16,710 nucleotides of DNA, from positions 1 through 16,710 of the forward strand of contig RGAJ01000009.1 in assembly GCA_009920225.1 (NCBI GenBank), written 5' to 3'. How positions within the stretch are numbered: position 1 is the first letter of the stretch; each line of letters opens with the position of its first letter. Shown one piece after another: positions 9,029 to 16,342 of this stretch. The DNA is from Paracoccaceae bacterium. Its GTDB lineage: Bacteria; Pseudomonadota; Alphaproteobacteria; Rhodobacterales; Rhodobacteraceae. The notes below the pieces were generated by a model. That model had not been told where the DNA came from. It was given only the letters and a program-made list of their open reading frames with translations, and searched no databases. The position numbers and the translations under genes are program-made.

Positions 9029-9214
9029 GGCAACAATCAAGAGGAGCATTTGAACAACGCCGATCTGAAAAGATAAAGGCACGATCAGCGCTTAAATCCG
9101 GCGCGGAGCCCCAAGAACACAGCGCAGTGCGCAGGTGATTTCAACGGAACCCGCCGCAAGACACGACATCGACGCCTTGGGCGTTCAAATATTTAAATCC
9201 AACGGGAGGATAAC
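9029..9214 (+). promoter_or_regulatory. Spacer before the transporter genes, possible internal promoter
   Basis: This is by far the widest gap in the operon (186 nt). TTGAAC (9050-9055) and GATAAA (9072-9077) with a 16-nt spacer could be a weak internal promoter that lets the transporter be expressed separately. GGGAGG just before the ATG at 9215 is a clear ribosome-binding site for the binding-protein gene. No long palindrome like the one at 2106-2155 is present here. Confidence 0.35.
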
Positions 9215-10351
9215 ATGAAACTTAAACAACTCGCATTGGCCGCCTGCACCGCATTGGTTGCGGCAGGGGCGCAGGCCGAGGGCCTCAAGGTCGGGATGAT
9301 CACCACGCTTTCGGGTGGTGGGGCTGGACTTGGTATCGATGTTCGCGACGGCTTTATGCTGGCGATTGCGCAATCGGGTCGCACAGACATTGAAGTGGTC
9401 ATTGAAGATGATCAACAAAAACCGGACATCGCCGTACAGCTGGCAGACCGTATGATCCAATCGGAAAAGGTCGACGTTTTGACAGGTATCATCTGGTCAA
9501 ACCTTGCGATGGCCGTCGTCCCGAGCGCGGTTGCGCAGGGCAAATTTTATCTGTCACCCAACGCAGGTCCATCTGCATTAGCGGGCGAGCGGTGTCATCC
9601 GCTGTATTTTAACGTCGCATGGCAAAACGACACACTTCACGAAGCGGCGGGGGCCTATGCAGCTTCGGCAGGCTATAAAAACGCATTCATTCTGGCGCCG
9701 AACTATCCCGCGGGCACCGATGCGCTGACAGGGTTCAAGCGGTTATTCACGGGCAATTTGGCTGGCGAAATCTACACCAAATTGGGCCAAACCGACTATG
9801 CCGGTGAAATCGCGCAAATCCGCGCGTCGGGGGCCGATAGCGTCTATTTCTTCTTGCCAGGTGGCATGGGTATTTCGTTCCTAAAACAATACGCCGACAG
9901 CGGCGTCAATCTGCCGGTTGTTGGACCTGCGTTCAGCTTTGACCAAGGTATCTTGCAAGCGGTTGGTGATGCTGCCCTAGGTGTTCGCAACACAGCACAA
10001 TGGTCAAAAGATTTGGACAATCCAGTCAATGCCGCCTTTGTCGAAAGCTTCCAAGCACAATACGGCCGCTTGCCATCGCTTTATGCATCACAAGGCTTTG
10101 ACACGGCGCTCTTGCTCATCTCCGCGCTCGAATCTGCAGACGTAGGGGATCAAGATGCCTTCCGCAAAGCGCTCGAAGCAGCTGATTTTGCCTCGACCCG
10201 TGGTGATTTTGCCTTTGGCGCGAACCACCACCCTATTCAAGACATCTATGTGCGTGAAGTGATCAAAGAAGGTGACATTTATACAAACAAAATCGTGTCC
10301 CTTGGTCTTGAGGATCACGGCGACGTCTATGCACAAAACTGCAAGATGTAA
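9215..10351 (+). CDS. ABC transporter periplasmic binding protein for aromatic acid
   Basis: A 378-residue type-1 periplasmic binding protein. It begins with a Sec signal peptide (Lys3/Lys5, hydrophobic core, cleavage likely after AQA at residue 21), then GLKVGMITTLSGGGAGLG, the usual first strand of LivJ/aromatic-acid binding proteins. Cys127 and Cys376 (NCKM end) may form a disulfide. It captures the substrate in the periplasm and delivers it to the LivHM-type permease encoded next. The context points to 2-aminobenzoate or a related aryl acid rather than branched-chain amino acids; the Azoarcus evansii abm cluster also encodes such a protein. Specificity is inferred only from neighbours. 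Confidence 0.87.
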   Translation: MKLKQLALAACTALVAAGAQAEGLKVGMITTLSGGGAGLGIDVRDGFMLAIAQSGRTDIEVVIEDDQQKPDIAVQLADRMIQSEKVDVLTGIIWSNLAMAVVPSAVAQGKFYLSPNAGPSALAGERCHPLYFNVAWQNDTLHEAAGAYAASAGYKNAFILAPNYPAGTDALTGFKRLFTGNLAGEIYTKLGQTDYAGEIAQIRASGADSVYFFLPGGMGISFLKQYADSGVNLPVVGPAFSFDQGILQAVGDAALGVRNTAQWSKDLDNPVNAAFVESFQAQYGRLPSLYASQGFDTALLLISALESADVGDQDAFRKALEAADFASTRGDFAFGANHHPIQDIYVREVIKEGDIYTNKIVSLGLEDHGDVYAQNCKM

Positions 10352-10361
10352 GTAAAACTCT

Positions 10362-10390
10362 GTCTGCCCCGTTGAAACGGCGGGGCAGAC
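10362..10390 (+). terminator. Intercistronic hairpin between binding protein and permease genes
   Basis: A perfect GC-rich 10-bp stem (10362-10371 with 10381-10390) encloses a 9-nt loop, 10 nt after the binding-protein stop. The following bases (CTTGATTGG) lack a T-run. It is therefore more likely a partial attenuator or a 3' exonuclease barrier that keeps binding-protein mRNA in excess over permease mRNA than a full stop. Confidence 0.65.
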
Positions 10391-10408
10391 CTTGATTGGC
10401 AGGTTAAA

Positions 10409-11326
10409 ATGTCCCTTATTCTACTTGCAGAACAGACGCTGAACGGGCTGCAATTCGGAGTCATGCTGTTCTTGATGGCAGCTGGATTAACCTTGATCTT
10501 TGGGGTTATGGGACTGATAAATCTGGCCCATGGATCGCTGTATATGGTCGGGGCTTTCGCCGCGGCTGGAATGGCGGCGGCAACCGGGTCGTTTATGCTG
10601 GCCTTGATTGCAAGTCTGGTCGCCGCTGCGATCGCGGGTGTTTTGATTGAAATGACCGTTATTCGACGGCTCTACGACCGCGACCATCTAGATCAAGTGC
10701 TGGCAACATTTGCGCTTATCCTCATTTTTTCGGAAGGAACGCGGTGGGTGTTTGGATCGTTCCCGTTGTTCTTGGACAAACCTTCGTTTTTATCAGGCAC
10801 GGTGACTCTGCCCTTTAATGTCGAATATTCCGTCTATCGCCTGTCTCTCATTGTGGTGGGTATTCTTGTCGCGATCGGTTTATTTTGGATGATTGCGAAG
10901 ACGCGCATTGGTATTCGCATCCGCGCGGGCGAAAACGACCGCGAGATGATTGGCGCGTTGGGCGTTGATATATCGCGGCTGTACACTATGGTCTTTGCGC
11001 TTGGGGCAGCACTTGCGGGGCTTGCTGGTGCATTGATCGGCGCGATCCAATCGGTCCAAGTTGGCATGGGCGAACCGGTTTTGATCCTTGCCTTCGTTGT
11101 CATCGTTATTGGCGGAATTGGATCGATCAAAGGCGCGTTGATCGGTGCGATTTTGGTTGGGCTGACCGATACGTTGGGTCGGTTTTTGTTACCGCAAGCC
11201 TTTGCATTGATATTAGAGCCATCACAGGCTACGTCGGTCGGCTCTTCGTTGGCGTCGATGTCAATCTACATCCTGATGGCCGGCATTTTGTTGTTTCGCC
11301 CCAAGGGTCTTCTTGGGGGGGCATAA
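10409..11326 (+). CDS. livH: ABC transporter permease, LivH type
   Basis: A 305-residue, very hydrophobic inner-membrane protein with about eight predicted membrane spans. GLTLIFGVMGLINLAHGSLYM (residues about 26-46) is the hallmark of LivH permeases. ENDREMIGALGVD in the cytoplasmic loop is the coupling (EAA-like) region that contacts the ATPase. It pairs with LivM to form the transport channel. The symbol describes the family; the substrate in this operon is probably an aromatic acid. A weak AGG sits about 9 nt before the ATG. Confidence 0.88.
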   Translation: MSLILLAEQTLNGLQFGVMLFLMAAGLTLIFGVMGLINLAHGSLYMVGAFAAAGMAAATGSFMLALIASLVAAAIAGVLIEMTVIRRLYDRDHLDQVLATFALILIFSEGTRWVFGSFPLFLDKPSFLSGTVTLPFNVEYSVYRLSLIVVGILVAIGLFWMIAKTRIGIRIRAGENDREMIGALGVDISRLYTMVFALGAALAGLAGALIGAIQSVQVGMGEPVLILAFVVIVIGGIGSIKGALIGAILVGLTDTLGRFLLPQAFALILEPSQATSVGSSLASMSIYILMAGILLFRPKGLLGGA

Positions 11327-11327
11327 G

Positions 11328-12311
11328 ATGAAAAAAGAAACACTCCTTAACGCTGTTTTGATTGCCCTTTTTGTCGGAGTTGCCCTTGCCGCTTGGATCA
11401 TGGACGAACCCTATTTGATCACTCTCGCGACCAAAGCCGCGATTTTTGCCATTGCGGGCGTCGGCCTGAATTTCGCTTTGGGCTTTGGCGGCTTGGTCAG
11501 CTTTGGTCACGCGGTGTTCTTTGGGCTGGGTGGCTATGCGATGGGTATTCTTGCCTTTCATGCGCAAACCTATACCCCGATCCTAGAGTGGCCCTTTGCC
11601 ATAAACGGCACACGCTCCATGCCTGTGATCTGGTGTGTGGCGATTGTCGTCAGCGCGGTGGTGGCCGTCGGCATTGGCGCATTGTCACTGCGGACGAATG
11701 GCGTCTATTTCATCATGATCACCCTCGCCTTTGCGCAGATGTTTTATTATTTCGCGATTTCTTGGCCCACTTACGGTGGCGAAGACGGCCTGTCGATCTA
11801 TGTCCGCAATGAATTTCCGGGGCTGAACACCATGGACCCGATCCAGTACTTTGCCATATGCTTTACGCTTTTGCTTTTGGTGCTTTTCTTTGTGCACCGT
11901 GCTGCGCATTCCTCATTTGGCCTGCTGCTTCGGGCGGCACGCCAAAACGAAGAACGGGTTCAAGCAGTGGGACACACGCCGTTTCGGCTATATCTCACGG
12001 CGTTTGTGATTTCTGGGGCGATCACAGGTTTGGCAGGCGCACTTTTCGCCGATCTCAATCGGTTTGTCAGCCCAACACTTCTAAGCTGGCACACGTCTGG
12101 CGAAATCATGATCTTTGTCATTCTCGGGGGTGTCGGGCGTGTCTTTGGACCTGTGGCGGGTGCGGCCCTGTTTATATTGCTTGAATACGTGCTTGGGGGC
12201 CTCAGCGAATTTTGGCAGATTTACTTGGGCGCTATCTTGCTTGGTGTTGTCCTCTTTGCGCGCGGGGGTCTGTATGGGCTTATCGCTGGTCGCGAGGTTG
12301 CACATGACTGA
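11328..12311 (+). CDS. livM: ABC transporter permease, LivM type
   Basis: A 327-residue membrane protein. The N-terminus (MKKETLLNAVLIALFVGVAL) is a membrane anchor, followed by GVGLNFALGFGGLVSFGHAVFFG, the LivM signature, and the coupling loop RAARQNEERVQAVGH. I prefer the ATG at 11328 to the in-frame TTG at 11313, since a G-run (about 11315-11321) gives a ribosome site and the TTG lies inside livH. It starts one base after the LivH stop. It forms the second half of the membrane channel. Confidence 0.87.
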   Translation: MKKETLLNAVLIALFVGVALAAWIMDEPYLITLATKAAIFAIAGVGLNFALGFGGLVSFGHAVFFGLGGYAMGILAFHAQTYTPILEWPFAINGTRSMPVIWCVAIVVSAVVAVGIGALSLRTNGVYFIMITLAFAQMFYYFAISWPTYGGEDGLSIYVRNEFPGLNTMDPIQYFAICFTLLLLVLFFVHRAAHSSFGLLLRAARQNEERVQAVGHTPFRLYLTAFVISGAITGLAGALFADLNRFVSPTLLSWHTSGEIMIFVILGGVGRVFGPVAGAALFILLEYVLGGLSEFWQIYLGAILLGVVLFARGGLYGLIAGREVAHD

Positions 12312-13059
12312 TCCAGTTCTAGAAATCCGCGGCATCAGCAAAAGTTTTGGGGGACTGAAAGCCAGCAACAATATCACGCTAGACCTGCGACCGGGCGAAA
12401 TACACGGGCTGATCGGTCCGAACGGTGCGGGCAAATCGACCTTGATCAAACAGATCACCGGCAACCTGACGCCAGACAGTGGCAGCATATATTTCAACGG
12501 CCAGAACGTCAGCCATCTGTCCACAGCCGCGCGGGCGCGGCTTGGTATGGGGCGGACCTTTCAAATTTCGTCTTTGGCGATGGACTACACCGTTCTGCAA
12601 AATGTGGTGATGGGTGCACTGGGCCAGCGCGGAAATATCTTTCGGTTTTTCAATAGCGTGATGAAAGACGCCGAATTGATCAAGGTTGCGGAAGATGCGC
12701 TTGAACAAGTTGGGCTTGAGGATTGCAGAACCTTTCGCACGTCGGATTTGTCCCACGGGCAACGCCGCCAGCTTGAGGTCGCGGTTGCGCTCACGCTCCG
12801 ACCAAAGGCGTTTTTGATGGATGAGCCGATGGCCGGTCTGGGGGCCGAAGGATCGCAACGGCTGATTGGATTTCTGGACCAACTGCGCCACCAAGCGCCC
12901 ATCATGTTAGTGGAACATGATATGGACGCGGTCTTTGCACTTGCTGATCGGATCAGCGTTCTGGTCTATGGCGAAATCATCGCAACAGGCAGCGCAGAGG
13001 AAATCCGCTCAAACGCGCTGGTCCGCTCGGCCTATCTGGGAGAGGGGGACGCAGCATGA
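12304..13059 (+). CDS. livG: ABC transporter ATPase, LivG type
   Basis: A 251-residue nucleotide-binding subunit: Walker A GPNGAGKS, Q-loop region GRTFQIS, signature LSHGQRRQLE, Walker B AFLMDEPMAGL and switch His in VEHDMD. The ATG at 12304 overlaps the last 8 nt of livM and gives MTDPVLEIRGISKSF, the normal family start; the open frame reaches further upstream, but that part is livM read in another frame. It powers the importer as a heterodimer with LivF. Confidence 0.9.
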   Translation: MTDPVLEIRGISKSFGGLKASNNITLDLRPGEIHGLIGPNGAGKSTLIKQITGNLTPDSGSIYFNGQNVSHLSTAARARLGMGRTFQISSLAMDYTVLQNVVMGALGQRGNIFRFFNSVMKDAELIKVAEDALEQVGLEDCRTFRTSDLSHGQRRQLEVAVALTLRPKAFLMDEPMAGLGAEGSQRLIGFLDQLRHQAPIMLVEHDMDAVFALADRISVLVYGEIIATGSAEEIRSNALVRSAYLGEGDAA

Positions 13060-13745
13060 ACCTCTTGAACCTTGCAAATATCTCTGCGTTTTATGACCAT
13101 TCGCAAGCGCTGTTTGATGTGAATCTATCGCTTGACGATGGGCAGGTCTTGGCGCTCATGGGGCGCAATGGCATGGGCAAATCGACCACGATCAAGGTGA
13201 TCTGCCGCATGATGCGCAACCAAGGGGGCACGATCGTTTTCAACGGCGCGGACCTGTCCCGTATGCCCGCCCACAAGGCCGCCCGCGCAGGCATTGGGTT
13301 GGTTCCCGAAGGCCGGCGGTGTTTCAAAGACTTGACCGTGTATGAAAATCTAATCGCTGCAGCCCGCGCAGGCGAATGGGATTTTGACCGCGTCGCCACG
13401 CTGTTTCCAAGGTTGAAAGAGCGCAAGGATCAACGATCAGGCACATTATCCGGCGGCGAACAACAAATGTTGGCCATTGGTCGCGCGCTGATGACCAATC
13501 CGCGATTGTTATTGCTGGACGAAGCAACCGAAGGATTGGCCCCTGTGGTACGCGCCGAAATCTGGGCCGCGATCGCAACGCTCAAATCGCAAACGGGCAT
13601 GGCGATCATTGTGGTGGATAAATCGCTGCGCGAACTGGGCACGATCGCAGACACAGCCGTGATTTTGGAAAAAGGCACATCTGTCTGGTCGGGCGCATTT
13701 TCGGCGCTCACCCCTGCAATCACTGACACGTACCTCGGGATCTGA
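13056..13745 (+). CDS. livF: ABC transporter ATPase, LivF type
   Basis: A 229-residue ATPase: Walker A GRNGMGKST, signature LSGGEQQML, Walker B LLLLDEATEGLAP. Where most ABC ATPases have the switch His (or Gln in LivF proteins), it reads VVDKSLREL, with Lys in that position, as in some aromatic-acid LivF relatives. The start overlaps the livG stop by 4 nt (ATGA). It completes the five-part importer. Confidence 0.9.
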   Translation: MNLLNLANISAFYDHSQALFDVNLSLDDGQVLALMGRNGMGKSTTIKVICRMMRNQGGTIVFNGADLSRMPAHKAARAGIGLVPEGRRCFKDLTVYENLIAAARAGEWDFDRVATLFPRLKERKDQRSGTLSGGEQQMLAIGRALMTNPRLLLLDEATEGLAPVVRAEIWAAIATLKSQTGMAIIVVDKSLRELGTIADTAVILEKGTSVWSGAFSALTPAITDTYLGI

Positions 13746-13748
13746 TCA

Positions 13749-14165
13749 GTGGCTTTCCTCTATCCCCAAAAAGTGATGTTCAAACATTGCGATCCCGCGG
13801 GCATCGTCTTTTACCCCCGCTATTTCGAAATGATCAACGATTGCGTTGAAGCCTTTTTTGAAGATGTTTTGGTGCTGCCTTTTTCTGCCCTGCACAAAAC
13901 AGGGGGCGTCCCCACCGCCGAGATCACCACGCGCTTTACCGCCCCAAGCAGGTTGGGTGACATTCTCTCCATCCGATTAGACGTTACAAAACTTGGACGC
14001 AGCTCCGTTGGGGTGCAGATCCAAGCGGAGTGTGGGGAACAAACGCGGTTTTACGCAAATTCGACCCTCGTATTTGTGAATGAGTTAGGAAAGCCAACCT
14101 CTTGGCCCGCGCCCGTGCGCGAAAAATTGGAAAAATGTTTAAAGGACGACGCCAATGACACATGA
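13749..14165 (+). CDS. Hotdog-fold acyl-CoA thioesterase (4-hydroxybenzoyl-CoA thioesterase type)
   Basis: A 138-residue protein of the 4HBT thioesterase family. HCDPAGIVFYPRYFE near the N-terminus carries the catalytic Asp15 and matches the active-site segment of Pseudomonas 4-hydroxybenzoyl-CoA thioesterase. It should hydrolyse an aryl- or acyl-CoA ester, perhaps to release CoA from dead-end thioesters or to end the pathway. A GTG start 3 nt after the livF stop gives a normal length; no good ribosome site is seen, so translation is probably coupled to livF. I do not recall this gene in the described Azoarcus cluster, so its role here is open. Confidence 0.83.
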   Translation: MAFLYPQKVMFKHCDPAGIVFYPRYFEMINDCVEAFFEDVLVLPFSALHKTGGVPTAEITTRFTAPSRLGDILSIRLDVTKLGRSSVGVQIQAECGEQTRFYANSTLVFVNELGKPTSWPAPVREKLEKCLKDDANDT

Positions 14166-14562
14166 AATCATCCAACCCGATAACTGGGCGCCTGCAAAGG
14201 GCTATGCCAATGGTGTTTTGACGTCCGATGGGACGCTTTATATCGGTGGTCAAATTGGATGGGATGCAGATCAGGTGTTTCGATCTCATGATTTTGTAAG
14301 CCAGATGGAAACCGCCCTCACCAACATCCGCGCAATTGTAGAAACCGCAGGCGGGCGCGTCGAGGATATCGTGCGCATGACATGGTTTGTCGTTGATAAA
14401 AAAGAATACTTGGCCAAACAGCGCGAAGTTGGCGAAGCCTACCGCCGCGTGTTTGGCCGTCACTTTCCGGCGATGACAATGGTTGTGGTGGCAGGTTTGA
14501 TTGAAGACGAGGCGCTCGTCGAGATTGAAGCAACCGCGCAACTGAAGGGGCGAGACGGTTAA
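14155..14562 (+). CDS. Rid (YjgF/YER057c/UK114) family protein
   Basis: A 135-residue Rid-family protein. The family forms trimers that hydrolyse reactive enamines and imines. The Glu-containing end motif VEIEATAQL (Glu123, Glu125) is present. The Arg of archetypal RidA (PAR-S/T, Arg105 in E. coli), which holds the substrate carboxylate, is replaced by Met107 (HFPAMTMV). It overlaps the thioesterase by 11 nt and ends the operon. The Azoarcus evansii abm cluster encodes a protein then called a translation inhibitor, the older name of this family. Since the ACMR product is an enamine, a role in removing its amino group is plausible but not shown. Confidence 0.85.
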   Translation: MTHEIIQPDNWAPAKGYANGVLTSDGTLYIGGQIGWDADQVFRSHDFVSQMETALTNIRAIVETAGGRVEDIVRMTWFVVDKKEYLAKQREVGEAYRRVFGRHFPAMTMVVVAGLIEDEALVEIEATAQLKGRDG

Positions 14563-14651
14563 TTCGCCATCCAGCACCAAACACTTTATCAAATGTTCTG
14601 TCAGGCGTGACCTTCGGCGGTGGCGGGTAACCCACGATCTCGTCGGAAATG

Positions 14652-15017
14652 TTAACCTGTGCGTTGCGCATCCCGCACAAGTGCCGCCATTCTGTAAAAC
14701 CCATGCGCCATTTTGGTAAAGGGTGTCAGCACAAAAAACGCCAAAACAGCGCCAAGATGCAGAACAAGAAGCGTTGGCATCAAAACGGTATCCCCAAGAA
14801 AATAAAGGATCAACCCGCTAAAAGCGACAAAGCCCAATAGGCCGATGAACCCGACCTCACCGCCAAAGGCATTTTGCGCGCCAAGTGATGAGTCTGATTT
14901 CAGTTTCAAGCGGATCATTTCAACGCAACCAAGGGCCAAGAGCACCCCACCGGATATACCGGCAATCTTGGGCAGAGACCACAGTGGATAGGGTGCAGGC
15001 ATGTCAAAGCCGTAATG
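14652..15017 (-). pseudogene. tcuB: 3' fragment of tcuB (tricarballylate utilisation membrane protein)
   Basis: On the minus strand, from about 15017 to the stop at 14652-14654, the translation matches the last third of TcuB/CitB. It shows HYGFDMPAPYPLWSLPK, then three hydrophobic segments and the closing LTPFTKMAHGFYRMAAL motif. TcuB is normally about 370-390 residues and passes electrons from TcuA through Fe-S clusters and haem to the membrane. The Fe-S part and first membrane spans are missing. The frame stays open back to a TAG near 15063, with a TTG at 15038, but residues before HYGF do not resemble the family. The gene was cut here, and the secretion genes begin within 50 nt. Confidence 0.72.
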
Positions 15018-15066
15018 CTGACATCGCCAACGCGTCAAACTAGTTCTACGTCCACTTGGCAGCTAG

Positions 15067-16329
15067 TTATTGACGAAAGGCGTCATCCTTAATTTTGGCA
15101 ACTGGTTGCCAGAAATATTCTAGAAGTGTTTGTTTGCCGCGAATAATATCGACCTGCGCGATCATACCGGCATTTAGCGGCACAATTTTCCCATCGCTAC
15201 CGACTAAGCTGCTGTTCAACTTAGTCGTTATCATAAACATGTAAGTATTTTTATCCTCTCTAAATACTGCGTCTGCGGAAACATTTGTCAAAACGCCATC
15301 AATGTAGCCATATTTGGAGGAATCATAGGCGGTTAAACCGATGCGTGCGTTTTGGCCCACTTCAATTTTACCAATATCTTTGGGATCTATGTAGGCCTCC
15401 ACCTCCAATGCATTGTTTCGCGGAACTAAATCTAGGAGAACTTCTCCACCCTTAACCACCGCATTGCTAGATTTAATATAGATTCTATTTACGATCCCAT
15501 CCATTGGCGCGCGAATTTCGGTAAGCTTCAACCGTTCCTCTAAGCGAGGTAAGCTTGTCTTAAGTATCTCAATTTGAGAAACGTGGTCCAATCTTTCGGT
15601 GAGCATCTCAGATATGCGCTCTTGAAAAAAAGATTTTTCTTCAAAATCCAACTGCTCTTTAGCTTTATTATTCTGATCTAACTTTGCGCTATATGAATTA
15701 ATCTGAGCTTTAATATTGGACTGCTCGCGTTCAATTCTATATCGCTCAGAGTTACCGATGACCCCTTTTTCAACGAGCGGCAAAATTTCAGACGCTTCCG
15801 ATAATAAACTGTCCAACAACTCACTCTTTGCCTCAAGTTCTAGCCCCAATATTTGAGCATCAATGTTTAACTGATCTCTGCGGTTTACAAAATTAAGCTT
15901 ATTAAATTCATCACTAGCTGTTTTTGCTTCAAACAGTTCTATTTGTGCCAGAGTTGTCTCAGGATCATAGGATCCAAGCCTCGATTTTAGCTCCAAAGAT
16001 GTTGCGCCGTTCATCATCGCGTCAATGCGCGTAATACTTGCTGAGTGGAAGGCAATTCTTTTCCTAGTCTCCTCCAATGAACCCTCAGCATCAGTAGGAT
16101 TAATGACTGCCAAAACTTGACCTTGTGTAACTTCATTTCCTTCTTCAACGAAAAGCTGTGAAATAATGCCAGGATCTGAGACTTGAATACTTTGGTTTTT
16201 TCCTTTTACGATTAATCTGCCCTCACCCTTTGTCACGAGATCCAAGTCTGTATTTCCGGCCCAAATGTAAGTGACAATTAAGAGCGCACTTATCACTAGG
16301 ATCAAAAACTTGTTTATAAAATTTTCCAT
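15067..16329 (-). CDS. HlyD-family type I secretion adaptor (membrane fusion protein)
   Basis: A 420-residue protein with one N-terminal membrane anchor (about residues 8-24). Half of a lipoyl-like domain follows (VSDPGIISQLFVEEGNEVTQGQVLAVINP), then a long Glu/Lys/Leu-rich coiled-coil hairpin (about 80-275) and the returning lipoyl half (EIRAPMDGIVNRIYI). A beta-barrel end with GMIAQVDIIRG and LLEYFWQP is typical of HlyD proteins. It links the inner-membrane ABC exporter to an outer-membrane TolC-like channel. AGGA stands 5 nt before the ATG, and the exporter gene ends 13 nt upstream, so the two form an operon. The substrate, probably an RTX-type or other large protein, is not in the window. 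The DNA is visibly AT-richer than the abm operon. Confidence 0.9.
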   Translation of the reverse strand: MENFINKFLILVISALLIVTYIWAGNTDLDLVTKGEGRLIVKGKNQSIQVSDPGIISQLFVEEGNEVTQGQVLAVINPTDAEGSLEETRKRIAFHSASITRIDAMMNGATSLELKSRLGSYDPETTLAQIELFEAKTASDEFNKLNFVNRRDQLNIDAQILGLELEAKSELLDSLLSEASEILPLVEKGVIGNSERYRIEREQSNIKAQINSYSAKLDQNNKAKEQLDFEEKSFFQERISEMLTERLDHVSQIEILKTSLPRLEERLKLTEIRAPMDGIVNRIYIKSSNAVVKGGEVLLDLVPRNNALEVEAYIDPKDIGKIEVGQNARIGLTAYDSSKYGYIDGVLTNVSADAVFREDKNTYMFMITTKLNSSLVGSDGKIVPLNAGMIAQVDIIRGKQTLLEYFWQPVAKIKDDAFRQ

Positions 16330-16342
16330 GTGTCCTGCTTAT

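Noticed and set aside
9041..9076. Tiny frame with GAGGAG and TTG (MNNADLKR)
   Set aside because: Only eight codons, with start spacing that is too short; it is better read as spacer or promoter sequence.
12115..12303. Longer start for the LivG ATPase
   Set aside because: The extra 63 residues are livM read in another frame; the ATG at 12304 gives the normal family N-terminus.
14563..14654. Protein-like minus-strand reading (ISDEIVGYPPPPKVTPDRTF) after the tcuB stop
   Set aside because: Only about 31 codons, no start, not matched to any family I know; it could be a gene fragment but cannot be supported.
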